Notes under the pieces: generated by a model
Database searches by the model: none
Told to the model about the DNA's origin: nothing
The model's input: the letters and a program-made list of their open reading frames with translations, nothing else
Program-made: the position numbers and the translations under genes
Part shown: piece after piece, positions 33,406 through 45,010 of the stretch
How positions within the stretch are numbered: the stretch's first letter is position 1
How the letters are laid out: every line of letters starts with the position of its first letter
Origin: Halichoerus grypus
Taxonomy: Eukaryota > Chordata > Mammalia > Carnivora > Phocidae
Assembly: GCF_964656455.1 (NCBI RefSeq)
Contig: NC_135712.1
Location: 68,453,239 to 68,517,238 of the forward strand
Length of the DNA: 64,000 nucleotides
Direction of reading: 5' to 3'

Positions 33406-36351
33406 GGATTTGTGGACCTGTTTTTGAAACCCCACAGAAGGTTTCTTTGAATAAATTATTTTTTCTGCAATGAGTTGCCCTAAGAGATCATGTTTTTCCC
33501 CCAGTTATTTGATGAGAGGTGGTTCTCATTCAGAAGTCATTAGTGGGAGGGAAATTAATTTATGAGGATATTTTCTCAGGAGAGTATTAAGAAAACCCCA
33601 GATGCAAACAGGAAAGTAAAACAAGGAGGGAAAGCTGCAGGAAAAAGAGCACCAAGGGGGAAAAACAGAAGTAGGGCGCATTAGATTCTGACTTCTGTGG
33701 ACACAGTTCTCTCCCAATTCAGGAAACACCGTGTGAACAGATGCTGACTAAAGTGTATCTAGGGGCTGGAGTTTGAAGATACAGAGCCTCCAGGGGCTCC
33801 AATTCTAGTCGCAGAGCCCCACCCATACATATATAAATAGCTCCTATGTAAATACGAAGAAGCTAATGCTGCTGCTGTAATAGAGGGATCTATACTGTAC
33901 ATCGGGAATGTGTAGGGAAGGAGCACTTCTGGGGTAGTAGGGTTTGGAAATCCTTGCAGAACCACTAGATCCCCCCACCCACCCCACCACTACCCACACA
34001 CCAGACCCCCTCTATCCTTTCCATGCTCTGTTTTTCTCTTTCACGCTTACCACTATCTTTCCAAGGTTCTGCTTACTTTGCCTGTTTCTCTTGTTTACCG
34101 CCTGCCTCCCCTACAAGAATGCAGGCTCCATGAGGGTAGAAGTGTTTTTCTGGGCTAGTGCTGAACCCCAGCAGTTAACGGAGTACTTGGCACATAGTAC
34201 TCAACAACTATTTGCTGAATGATTAAGTCAGGTAACTAATCAGTACATAAGGAAATTGAGCTGGACCATAAAGGAGCAGGGGAATATGGCAGGCGGGACC
34301 TGGAGGGAGGCTGTTCATTCCAGGCAGACGGGACAGCTGACCAAAGGCGCTTGGATGTGCAGAGCTGTCTGTGGCTATGGCCATGGGCTGTAGGTTGCTG
34401 GGGCAGAAGGAAGGACTGAGAGGCAGGTGTGGCAGAGGATGCTTGTAAAAAGGTTAAGATTTTATTGTGTACCAAAGGGATGCACTTAAGTTTGAAGGCC
34501 AGAGGTGATGTCCGTGCTGTTTCCTTATGGCCTGGCCGTATTTAAGAGCACACACGCTAGGAGGGGCCCTACAGTTCCTATACTAACTACTGATTTGTTG
34601 CACATTGGCCAAAAACTCTGACTCTTTTACTGTAGCAAACAGCATCTCAGTCTTCATTTTCTCTTTCTGGCATAGGAAGAGCACAACTCCCTAAATGTTG
34701 GGGTCTTTCATGTTCTCCCTCCTTCGCCAGTGAGCCTGAGGTCAACATTCAGCCCTTGGAGATTCGGTGGCATTCGGGGTACATGCGGCTTTATGCCTCG
34801 GGAATGAATCGTGTATTTCTTGCTATAATTTCCAATTTCGCTGATGTATAGGGTGTCTTAGTTTTCTCAAACTTCACTTGCTGAGATTAAAAAAAAAAAA
34901 AAAATCTACATTGCAGCTGCTAGCAGCACCTGTGTTGAAGTGTGAGCACCTCACATAGAGACGCAGGGCTGTTCTGGAAGCCCAGCAGGTGAGGGACCGC
35001 TGCTTCCTGCCCTTTGCTGGAAGAGAAGCAGCCCCAGGACTGAGTTCCCAGTGCCTTCTGCTCAGAGGCAGGTTATCTGGGGATTGCAGTCTATCCTGGC
35101 TGTGAATCCAAAGGCGGAGGTACTCAGTACGTATTTGTTGAATGAATGAATGAGTAACTTGAGGTCAGCCTTAAAAGAAAAGAATTTCTATGTCTGCCTT
35201 AGATAACCTAGGCGGTCTCTCACCTTCAGAAACCAGGTTGGTTTGAAGTTGACCAGACCTTCCAGAAGGGGTGGTGTAAACACCGGAAGAGGAGTGCAGC
35301 TTGGTGCCTGGGCTGAGAGCTGACCGTCTCTCATTCGGAACTCAATGTGTTACCAGTAGCCTCAGAGCCAGGAAGGTGGGGAGGAGGGTAAATGGATGTC
35401 CAAGGTAGGCTCCCCTATCGTGGTGCTGAGGGGGATGTGATTTCCCACTTGTATACCAACGTTTTCAGCTCAAGCAGGAGACTCCCCTTTTTTTTTGTCT
35501 GAAATACACCAAATACATCCCAAGGTTGGCACTACTAACCATCTCTATAATTAAGAGCTCATTCTTGTCCTTATGAGCTAAAATGTAGGGCCTAGGAGCC
35601 TTTCCATGGGTGCAGTCCCCAAGTTTTCTGTTACTTGCGCAAGTGCCACCCAAATTTCTGTCTTTTCCCAACGATGTAAAGACATCTGCTGTCCACCTAC
35701 GTACTGCCACCAGGAGCTCCTAGCCAGGATGGTGTGTGCTCCCAGGGCCGTCAGCTTTCTTTGCCAAGTCCTCTGTCCACTCCCTTTTTATTCCATCTAG
35801 TCAAGTGGGCCCTTCCTAGGTGCTAGACTCCTAATCACAGGCAAAGGCGCACAAAGAAAGAATTGTAACATTTTAAAGATATCTATATAGACGTTTCCTT
35901 TCTTTTGCTGAAACGGTATGAATGGCTGCGCATGACCCACATTTGGCATAGTTGATTTATATTTAAAGGAAAATAAAATTCTCATCTCTCCCTAGTCCAT
36001 GGAGGGTCTGTGAGCTTGACTTTGCATTCTGCGCTAGCTGTTAAATCTTATTCTAGCCCAGACATCCCAGTTGGACCTACAGTTTAATACTCTTCCATAA
36101 TATTTAGCCCCGGTTCCTGCAGCTATTAGAGAAAGCCAAAATTGTCTAATTCTGCTGAAACTCCACTGCTCAGAGCCACTGAGCACAGCAGGACAGGGGG
36201 ACAAGGGGGTACAGAAGGGCGTGTCCCCAGTCCTAGAGACCTGCTGTATGGCATTGCACCCAGAGTCCACAGTGCCAGGTTGTGCACTTAAACGTTTGCT
36301 GAGAGGACAGATCTCATGCTAAGTGTTTTCACTGTAGTAAAAAAAAACTGT
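33406..36351 (+). other. KALRN: Intron, mostly unassigned, with L2 ends
   Basis: L2-like 3' ends at about 34080-34225 and 35125-35160 (GTATTTGTTGAATGAATGAA). A poly(A) run at 34889-34903. No exon recognised. Confidence 0.5.
34080..34225 (+). repeat. L2 LINE 3' end
   Basis: ATGCAGGCTCCATGAGGGTA, GGCACATAGTACTCAACAAC and TATTTGCTGAATGATT form the typical L2 3' terminus. Confidence 0.75.
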
Positions 36352-36560
36352 GGGGCACCTGGGTAGCTCAGTCAGTTAAGCGGGTGAGTCTTGATTTCGG
36401 CTCAGGTCCTGATCTCAGGGTTGTGAGATCGAGCCCCGTGTCAGGCTCTGCTCTCAGTGCAGAGTCTGCTTGAGATTCTCTCTCCTTCCCCTCTGCCCCT
36501 CCCCCTCTAGCACATGCTCTGTCTCTCTCTCTCAAATAAATAAATAAATCTTTTTTATAA
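36352..36560 (+). mobile_element. CAN-SINE, full length
   Basis: GGGGCACCTGGGTAGCTCAG head, GATCTCAGGGTTGTGAGATC core, TCTGCTTGAGATTCTC segment and CAAATAAATAAATAAATC tail. Confidence 0.93.
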
Positions 36561-36821
36561 AATGCTATGGATAATGGGTTGTGATGGGATAGTGCCTGGA
36601 AGGGAGTGTGCGTGAGGTTCATGTTCTCTTCCATGATCCAGGTGCCCATTAGACAGATGTGCTCAGTTTGAGAAAATTTGTCGAGCTGATGGATGCACTT
36701 CTCTGTATGTATGTTATAAAAAGTTTAAAAATAAAATGAGTAATTTCTCTCTCTAAAGAAAAGACACTATGTCATGTACACTTAGTGACTCAATCAGTCA
36801 CACCAAATAATAATGAAAGCT

Positions 36822-37027
36822 GGGGTACCTGGGTGGCTAGTCAGTTAAGTGTCCAACTCTTGATTTTGGCTCAGGTCATGATCTCAGGGTTGTGAGATCA
36901 AGCACCAGTCGGACATTGCGCTCAGCGTGGAGCCTGCTTAGGATTCTTTCCCTCTTCTTCTGCTCTGCCTCCCTCCCCCACTTGCACGCGCTCACACTCT
37001 CTCTCAAAAAAAAAAAAAAAAAAAAAA
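36822..37027 (+). mobile_element. CAN-SINE, full length
   Basis: GGGGTACCTGGGTGGCTAGT head, CAACTCTTGATTTTGGCTCA, TTGTGAGATCAAGCACC core, CT-rich tail and a poly(A) run of about 20. Confidence 0.93.
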
Positions 37028-37817
37028 TGAAAACAAGAACAATAGCCATTAACTGGACAGCATGTGCTTCGAATGCGATACAATCTTTAATCAAAACAAC
37101 AACTCTGTTATCACAGTACTTCAGTGTTTTTGGTGGGGAACTGAAGCATAGACAGACCTTGTATTTTTAACATTTCCAAGGTAACATAGCTAGTCAGTGG
37201 TGGAACTTGGATTTGGTCTGGGATGCTGAGTTCAAAATCCGGCCTATAAACCACCATGCTGCCGTGCAGTGAACTCTTAGCCTTACCAGTTGCCCCCTAC
37301 ACCATTGCCACGAAGACTAACTGAGACACAGGTTCTGAGTTAGAAATACTGGCATATTTTTGGTAGAAAAAAATTCAAGAAACTATAAATTATGAAGAAA
37401 AATGCTACGATGTCCCACACACAATAATTTTGTCTGGTACCAAACACAGAGCTCTGGGATGTCCCATTGTTGATACAATGCCATAGAATAGGAGAAAATT
37501 GATAAAATGAAGAGGGCAATTTAAACATGATTATTCAGTCGCCAAGCCAAATAGCCAGGAAATATAACGTTTTGCAATATATACCTATACACAAACCACC
37601 CAAAGTGAGGGATCTGTCTTTCTGACTGTCCTATAAACACACAGGACAGACAAGATTAGTCCCAGAAAGAGGAAAGCCCTTTGTGGAGACCACTGCCAAA
37701 GAACGTGTGAGATATTGGGGAATCCAGAGCCGTATATGACCTTTGACACTGGGGAAGATGGGGTCTGGAGAAGAAAAGGGAATCTTTCCGTTGGAATGTT
37801 ACCCATCAACAGAAGTT
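37028..37817 (+). other. KALRN: Unassigned intronic sequence
   Basis: A MIR-like piece may lie at about 37090-37270 (GGTAACATAGCTAGTCAGTG). Nothing else recognised. Confidence 0.4.
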
Positions 37818-37826
37818 CAGAGGCAG

Positions 37827-38000
37827 GGATGCCTGGGTGGCTCATTTGGTCACGCATCTGCCTTTGGCTCAGGTCGTGATCCCAGGGTCCTGGGATCGAG
37901 TCCTGCATCGGGCTCCTTGCTCATCAGGGAGCCTGCTTCTCCCACTCCCCCTGCTTGTGCGCTTGCTTTCTCTCTCTGACAAATAAATAAAATCTTTATC
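37827..38000 (+). mobile_element. CAN-SINE, full length
   Basis: GGGATGCCTGGGTGGCTCAT head to CTGACAAATAAATAAAATC. Flanked by CAGAGGCAG at 37818-37826 and 38001-38009. Confidence 0.93.
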
Positions 38001-39764
38001 CAGAGGCAGAAATAACCAGGACATATTCAGGGCACCATCCAAACACCAAACAGCAAATCTATTGGCGAGTAGTTGAACAGGTGGCTGGGGAGGATTATGA
38101 AGAGCTATGAATGCCTGGAGGAGGCTGGGAGAATTTGAAGGGGCAGACAGGGCAAAGTCTAGGTAAATTATGAAATAATAGAGGACATGAGGGTGGAACA
38201 TGGGGGGAGAGGAGACCATGAGGAGACAGGGAGGTGGCTGATGAGAGCCTGGAATAGCAAGGGAGCTGTCCAGAAAACAAGAGAAAGATTTTTATTAACT
38301 TGGCAGGACTCAGTGACAAATTAGGTGTAAGGGACGGAGAAAACAGTCTCTAACTACTGCTTATCCAGAAGTGTTTCAAAAATGAACTTGGATAGGGAGG
38401 CGGTTTACCTGGGTTGAACCACAGAGGGGGAGCAGAGAAGGGGGACGAGGAGGAGGAGGGCTGATGTACTATGTGATGGAATGGCACGCCGGCCTGAGAA
38501 CGGGAAAGACGGGGCCCTGACACCAACTAATTTTGGGATCACATCACCTGCTTTCTCATTTCTAAAACTAGGAATTTCATCCAGAAAACAGTTATTGAGC
38601 ACTTACCCTGTGCCAGGCACTAAGCAATTGTCCGTCTGTTTCCCATGTGGGTGGGCCAGTGGTGTGCCCTATCCAGGGTAGGGTCCAGCCTTGGTTCTAG
38701 CAACCCAAGTATGGCCAGTTCCTTTAGTAAATCCTAGCTTTTGCTTCCCTCTAGTGGCCACCTCGCACCACTAAGAACTGTGCTTTTGCCCTTTGGTTCC
38801 TAGAGAGGAACCTGAGTGGAAAGTTAAGGGGTCTTTAAGACGGAGCTGAGTCAGAGATCATGCACACGGTCAAGGGAACAGGTAGCAAGCAGAGTCCAAA
38901 GGGCACATTCTGATAGTTGGTAACCACACGGGAAGGTGGTGGTAAGAAAGACCCAGTGTCGTGAACCAGACATGAGACGGGCGTGCCCGTCAGTCCCAGA
39001 GAAAATGAGCCAAGGGCAGCAGACAGCAGAAAATCCTGTTAGGACTCACTCAATAAATGGGTGAGCCTGGACAAGGAAGAAGTGCGGGTCGCAGATAAAG
39101 GCCCTTCTTCACACTGACGCGGCAAGGATAGGATCGGGGATAAGGGAAAGTCTGTAATTCACTGGGGACAAAAGCTTGACGACTTTCAAGGAAGACACTG
39201 TGAAGACTCTGGGAACCCCTGCATTTGCGTCTGCTCCTCTTCTCCTTGCTGGGCACGTGTTCTGGATCATTCACCTGGAGAGCTGCCGTCTCCTCCAGTC
39301 CCCACTGCCAGGGTGGAACCCCACGGTTGGGGATGGCCAGGACGTGGTGAAGCCGAGCAGGCTGGCATAGGACAGGGCGGACGCTCCGGGCTCTCGCCGG
39401 CTGGTGGGTGAGCAGGGGAGTAGTTCTCACCGAGTCTCACAGCCCTGGGCGGGTGACAGAGCTCGTAACATAAACAGCTCCGAGGCCAGACAGCCACGGC
39501 AGTACCCAGTGGAGCAGTCCGGTGAGTCGGCAATGGGAAGAGCAGATCACTTTCTGAGGGACCCCCGCCTCATCCCCGGGGCCAGCACCCCACGCTTCCC
39601 CTGTTGTCACGCTTGGGGTGTTTGTATGATGTTCCCCAACAGGACAGTAAGCTTGGTGAGGGCAGGGCCGTCACCACTGTCTGCTTCAGCCCTCTCTGCC
39701 CTGTGCACAGCTCAGGGGCTGGCTGGTGAGTAAGCAAGTAAGTACATGGGTGACATAACTGGGT

Positions 39765-39950
39765 TATTAAGACTTGGGGTCCTGCCTTTGTGATTTGCTG
39801 CTGTGTGTTCCTGAGCAAGATAGTTCACCTCTCTGAGCCTTGCTTTCCTCTTCTGTAAAATCAGATTATAAAATGGGGTCTGTGAGGATCAGGCTGATGT
39901 CTGTGAGTCTTGTAAAGGGTCATACAAGTGTGCATCGTTATCTTATTCTG
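39765..39950 (+). repeat. MIR fragment
   Basis: TTCCTGAGCAAGATAGTTCA, CCTCTCTGAGCCTTGCTTTC and CTTCTGTAAAATCAGA fit the sense MIR core. Confidence 0.6.
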
Positions 39951-40689
39951 CTTGAAAATGGGAAATTAACCAGATGTCCACTGGCATCTCTTTGGGCCTG
40001 GGAGACCGTGACTATGGGTGTTCGCTTTCTGAGTCAAAGCATTTAGAATGGGCTGCTCCCGTATGTGCAGTTGAATTCACCCCCCAGCTGCCAGCAGCCA
40101 GCTGGCCCCTTTTCTGAGACAGGTTCCCCTCCCGGGCACTCAGCAGCACACCCCTGAACCTCACCTATGCCCTCTTCCCAATTCTGGTCCTGGCCGACTT
40201 GCGGCCTGTGCTCAGATGACAGAACAATAATCAGGCTGACTGGTATTCTCTGGTCAACCAGGGCGAGGTATGGCCTCCCTCCAGGGATGGTTTTGCCAAT
40301 TTTCTATATGCGAGTGGATATCTCAAACCCCGCCCCACCCCCATCACCTCAGTATAAACCTGTTATGCACCTGGTCTGGCAAATAGTTCCAAGAAATCCT
40401 TCCCAGCCTGATGTGGTCTCTTGTTTCTCTGGGAGCCCTAGTGTGGGAAAGAAGGGACGTTCATATCCATGGCCCTACAAAGGGAAATTATAGCCTAAAT
40501 TGTACCCTAAACCTTTTAACCCTGGGCTTGGTCCTATATGGTTGCTTTTATTTATTTTTTCCAGTCTGCCAGTTTCTCCCAATATGTGTCCCTAAGGCTA
40601 GCTTAGGAATGGATTTCTGTACCCTAGGCACACAGTATTGGCGCAGGAAACACGCCCTGGGTATGTGCCAAGTTAGGATGACTGGATAA

Positions 40690-40900
40690 ACAATAGATGA
40701 CATTTATTGAGCTTGTGATGCATGTCAGGGTTTACCTGTGTGAACTCACGGAATCCTTGCGATGATTCATGTTTTCTCTATCTTATAGATAAGGAAGATT
40801 AGCCAAAGGGAGGCTAACTAACTTGCTTGAGCTTACACAGACAGAAACAATGGAGACAGATTCAAACCTAGCAGTCTGACTCCAGACCCCATGACCCACA
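40690..40900 (-). repeat. MIR SINE
   Basis: ACATTTATTGAGCTTGTGAT, CTCACGGAATCCTTGCGATG, TATAGATAAGGAAGATTAGC and CTAACTTGCTTGAGCTTACA follow antisense MIR order. Confidence 0.7.
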
Positions 40901-41764
40901 GAATGGAAAATGGTGACCCACATCTGAATACCTGAGGTTGGATGACATGGTACACTTCTTTGAAGTCCTGTCTGGTCTTTGGCCAGATGGCCCCTGGAGC
41001 TCAACTTCTCAGTGTTGCCCAACTGCACAGAGGACAATTGTGAGAACGCCTGAGGGCAGCCCACAGCCCCTCCCCTCTCCATAGCTGCGGAGAAGCTCTC
41101 TGTAGTCCAGGCTTCTCCCAGCCACCTCTCTCCACTCTGCTGTACGTCACTGTGGGTTGTCAGCACCAGTCCCGCGGGCTCTTTCCTCCTTCCCAAGCTC
41201 TGGCGTGTGTTGCAGGAAAGTGCCCAGGTACCTACAAGCAGGACATCAGTAAAGGCAGCCTCAGGGAAGCACAGAGGAGCCGGGAGACACACCCCCACCC
41301 CGCCTTGTCAGAACCCTTATCTCCATACAAGGGGTCAAGGTTGCAGAGGCCTCCGCTTATTGGCCAGCTGTGCATCCTCCCAGCCGTGTCTGCTGATCGC
41401 TTGTGCCTGGCCTCGATGCTCTCGGAAGCCTGGACAGGGAGTACAGAGAGAAGGAGCAGACAGAATTCGCAATCAGTTTTCATTTCCTCCCTCCCTCGCT
41501 GGGGAGCTCGAACCCTCCAACCAGCATTCAATAAATTCTTGTTGGATGAACAAGTAAATAAACATTAAGTTAAGCCAGATCTGAGACCCTGTAACTTCCA
41601 CTCCTGGTGTTCATTATGCCCCGAGCAAATCCAGTTCCTCCTCTGGGTGGATGGCGCCTGTCTGCTAGGAGCCTAGGCATAGTATCCGTGAGCTCTGTCC
41701 TTGTTCCTACCAAACTGTGCTCTGTGTTTGTCTCTCACTTGGATGAACACATTGAAGCATAAAT

Positions 41765-42420
41765 TTCAGGTTTGCAGATGCCACAAAACTGGAAGGAATC
41801 ACTAATCTGATAGATGAGAGAGTCAAGAACACTACGCTTTAGCTAGAAATTTGAAGTTAACACAGATAAATAGAAAATTCTCTGAGTTAAAGCCTCAAGT
41901 AGAGAAAGGGAAGAAGTTCACTTGAGAAGACGCTGTGAGTCAGACTGGGGTCTTTAGGAGGCTGCATGCTCAATAGAAGCCAGCCAATAAAAGACTCTCA
42001 GACCACATTGATGGAAGTACAATGTCTAGGCCTAGAAGTGAGTGCTTCGCTTAGTCTGTGCTGGACACACTAGGTCTAACGGATTGGATTCAGGTCTAGG
42101 TGTCCCTATCAAGAGGGACAGTGACATACTAAGTTCATCCAGAAGAATATGATGAAAATAGTGGAAACTACACACTTGAGAGCCATTTGAAGGAACGTGT
42201 GGAGAAGAGAAGACTTAAGGAATTATCCATCTAGTCTTTACATATGTAGAGCTCCATGGAAGAAAGGAAGATTTCTTCTGTATTACCGTAGAGGGCAACT
42301 AAGAACCGTGGATGGAAATTACAAAAACAAAGAAAATGTTCTGAATACCTCAGCTCTCCATCAGGAGAGAAGAGTGTCATAACACAGAGAGCTAGATGTC
42401 ATGGAAAGGGTCCTGCCTTG
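41765..42420 (+). repeat. CR1/L3 LINE remnant
   Basis: Pieces match the mammalian CR1-type L3 element in order: GATGCCACAAAACTGGAAGG (end of the reverse-transcriptase region), GGAGGCTGCATGCTCAATAG, CTCAGACCACATTGATGG, GGAGAAGAGAAGACTTAAGG, GAGGGCAACTAAGAACC and GTGGATGGAAATTACA. This family predates placental mammals. No frame survives. Limits approximate. Confidence 0.72.
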
Positions 42421-44837
42421 AGTGGGAGATTAGAGTAGAAGCTCACAAAGGTCCTGGGTGTCTATGATCTGTAATCTTAGCTGCCTCTCCCAGCTTCGTG
42501 TTCTCTGCAGCTTTGTCAAGCTTTGGATTTGAAAATCCTCTTCCCACACTGACCCCAATCCGTAATCCGTGTATCAATACATTAGGTGCAAGTGTGGACC
42601 TAGAGCCTTATGACATTAAGGGGGACAGTGATCATTAATTTAGCAAAGTCTACCGAGAAGTGTTCTGACCCCAGAATTTGGAAACCCAAGTCTGGTCTTG
42701 GCTCTGCTATATTGGGGTCCTCGGTTTTTCTACTTATGAGTTAAGAGCATTGGATAATCCCTGGCTTAACTCATTTACTTACCCACTAACACATTCATTC
42801 ATTCGACAAATGTTTATTGTCTACCATCTTTCAGACACTATCTTCCTTAGGTAAGTCCTTCCTCTTTGGGGGATTAATTTCCCTCTTCTGTCAAATCAGG
42901 GGATTGGGTTAGATTGGGTTAGATGAACCCCAAAGTCCCTTGCACCTCAGCTAGGCCGCAAACCCACCACCAGTACCATCACCTCACCACACATTTCATA
43001 GCTTTGACTAGAACATTTTCACCTAAGGCCTGGGCGAATGCTTTGCTAAATAAAAAAAACCATCTTGTGGTTCAGGCACTCCTCAAACCTGTCTACCTAT
43101 TAACTCCTTTTTTTAAAAAGGGAATGAAGGGATTAATTTTAATTTGTATCTACTAAAGGTATATCACATTAAGAGAAACAAAAAAAGAAAGAAAGGGGAT
43201 AAAAGAGAAAAATCTGGAAGCCAACATGCTAATCCTAATGGTTGCCACTCAGTGAATGCTTACTGAGGCAAATCTCTGAGACTTGAACGTCTGAAAAAGG
43301 CCTTTCGTGTACTCTCATCTTGACTGACACTTTGTTTGGACACAGAATTCTAGGTTGGTAATGATTCCCACTCAGAATTTTGAAGGAATTGCTCCATTTT
43401 CTTTAACGTTCCAAGGCTATTGTTGAAAACTGCTGTCATCGTGATTCTTGATTTTGTTGGATTTTATCTGACTTTTTTTTCCTCCTCTCTCTCTGAAAAC
43501 TTTTAGAATGCCCTCTTCACTGCCGATATGTCCTGACCCCATGCTTTAGAGTGGGTCTTTTTAAAGTTCATCACAGCGGACACTTGGAACAATACGTCAG
43601 CGTGGCAGTTTGTGCCTTTCAGTCCTGGGAACTTTTCTTGACGATTTATTCCCTTTCATTCTGTCTGTCTCATACTTGTTGGATCAATTCTTTAATTTTC
43701 TTACATTTTCGCTCTTATTTTCCTCTCTCACTGCTCTTGTCCTACTCTCTGGAAGATGTCTCTGACTCTGTCTTCTGACCCATGTATGTATGAGATGTTT
43801 CATTCCCACCATAGTTGTGATTTCTGAGAGCTCTTCCTCATTCTGAAATGTCCCCCGTCTCTGTAGCAGCTTGTCTGTTTTCCTGGATATAAAACCTTTC
43901 TTGCGTCTCTGAGGATATTAAAGTGTTGCTGAAGTGTGGTTGTCCTGCCTGCCTGTTTCCTCGGAGTGCCTGATCCTTCTTCTTTGTTTAGTTTGGTCTC
44001 TGTCAGAGGGGCTTTTCTGCAAAGTCTGGGGATCTTTGGCCGGATCAGATTCATATTTATGAACGAGGCACTAAAAAAGCCGAGCGGATACTCTGTGTAA
44101 TGGAAGGAGTGTATTTACTGGAAGGTTCCACTCTGCAGTGAAGGGAGGGATCTCCAAATGTCAGAATTTGAGTATCTGTACATCTTTTTGGTTTCCCTAA
44201 TGAAAGATCCTCAGGTCTACGTAAAATGTTTATATTTGGCTGCCAGTATTCTGGGAGACAGCAAGATCAAGGATGGTGGCCATCTCCCTCTTCTGTATGT
44301 GGACCTTCAGTGAATTTCAATTTTCAGGAAAGTGTACATCGCCTAGAAGAGGGACCGAGGGGTGTACTCCCTTTACAACCCCTCTTCCCCTTTTAGCCCC
44401 ACCTGTACTCTGACCCTCAGTGCAGCCTGGTGCTTCCACTTCCTGAGCCTTTCCAGGGGTCGTGCAGGGCTAATGGCAGGAACTCGCATCTCATCTCCAT
44501 TCTGCCGGGTCAGAACCCACTTTTGCAGGGACTTTCTGTTATTCGAAAAAAATGTTGACTTCTCTTGTCTATTCTTACCTCTCATTCTCTTTATTCTTGG
44601 GGGTTTGTATCTCCCCCGACCCCGTGTCATTTTTATCACACTTAGGAATTAATGAAGATATAGCCAAATGATCGGAGGGTGAGATAATTTCTCAAAAAGG
44701 GGTTCTGAACAAATAAACTGTGGGGTCAGGAAGACACGGACAAGAAGAGGCGAGCAGCCAGTGCGAGAGCCCTCAGCCACTGCAGCTCCACCTCACAGCT
44801 CCGCACCAGGCAATAGCTTGAGGGCTTCATTCTCAGG
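42421..44837 (+). other. KALRN: Intron, mostly unassigned old sequence
   Basis: About 42780-42840 is L2-like (CATTCATTCGACAAATGTTT). 43320-43760 (ACAGAATTCTAGGTTGGTAA, TTTTGAAGGAATTGCTCCAT) resembles a diverged repeat of unclear family. No exon recognised. Confidence 0.45.
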
Positions 44838-45010
44838 CACTCAATGAGTATTTGCTGATCACCTGCTCTGGGCCAGCTGTCACTCTAGACTCTGGAGATG
44901 TGACTGTGAGCAAGACAGAGAAGGCTTCTGCTCTCCTGGACCTTATATTTTGACGTGTGATATGGCAACAAATAAATAAACAACCCGTTAGTGATAAGTG
45001 CTTGAAAAAA
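44838..45010 (-). repeat. L2 LINE fragment
   Basis: CAATGAGTATTTGCTGATCACC, GATGTGACTGTGAGCAAGAC and CAACAAATAAATAAACAACC with GTGATAAGTGCTTG are L2 landmarks. Confidence 0.7.

Larger units (their letters stand above)
38010..41764 (+). other. KALRN: Intron with MIR and L2 fragments
   Basis: MIR/L2 pieces at about 38480-38640, 39600-39740, 39765-39950 and 40690-40900. A purine-rich tract is at 38070-38260. 39100-39560 is slightly GC-rich without clear promoter or exon features. Open frames of 110-170 codons at 40783-41568 on both strands overlap each other and show no domains. Confidence 0.45.

Noticed and set aside
35690..35710. A second STYV-like reading (TCCACCTACGTA)
   Set aside because: It is not followed by a stop and lacks an upstream acceptor in frame; the real kalirin-7 tail is at 2237-2299.
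40783..41568. Overlapping open frames of 99-171 codons on both strands
   Set aside because: They mutually overlap in several frames without domain signatures; consistent with GC-rich noncoding DNA.
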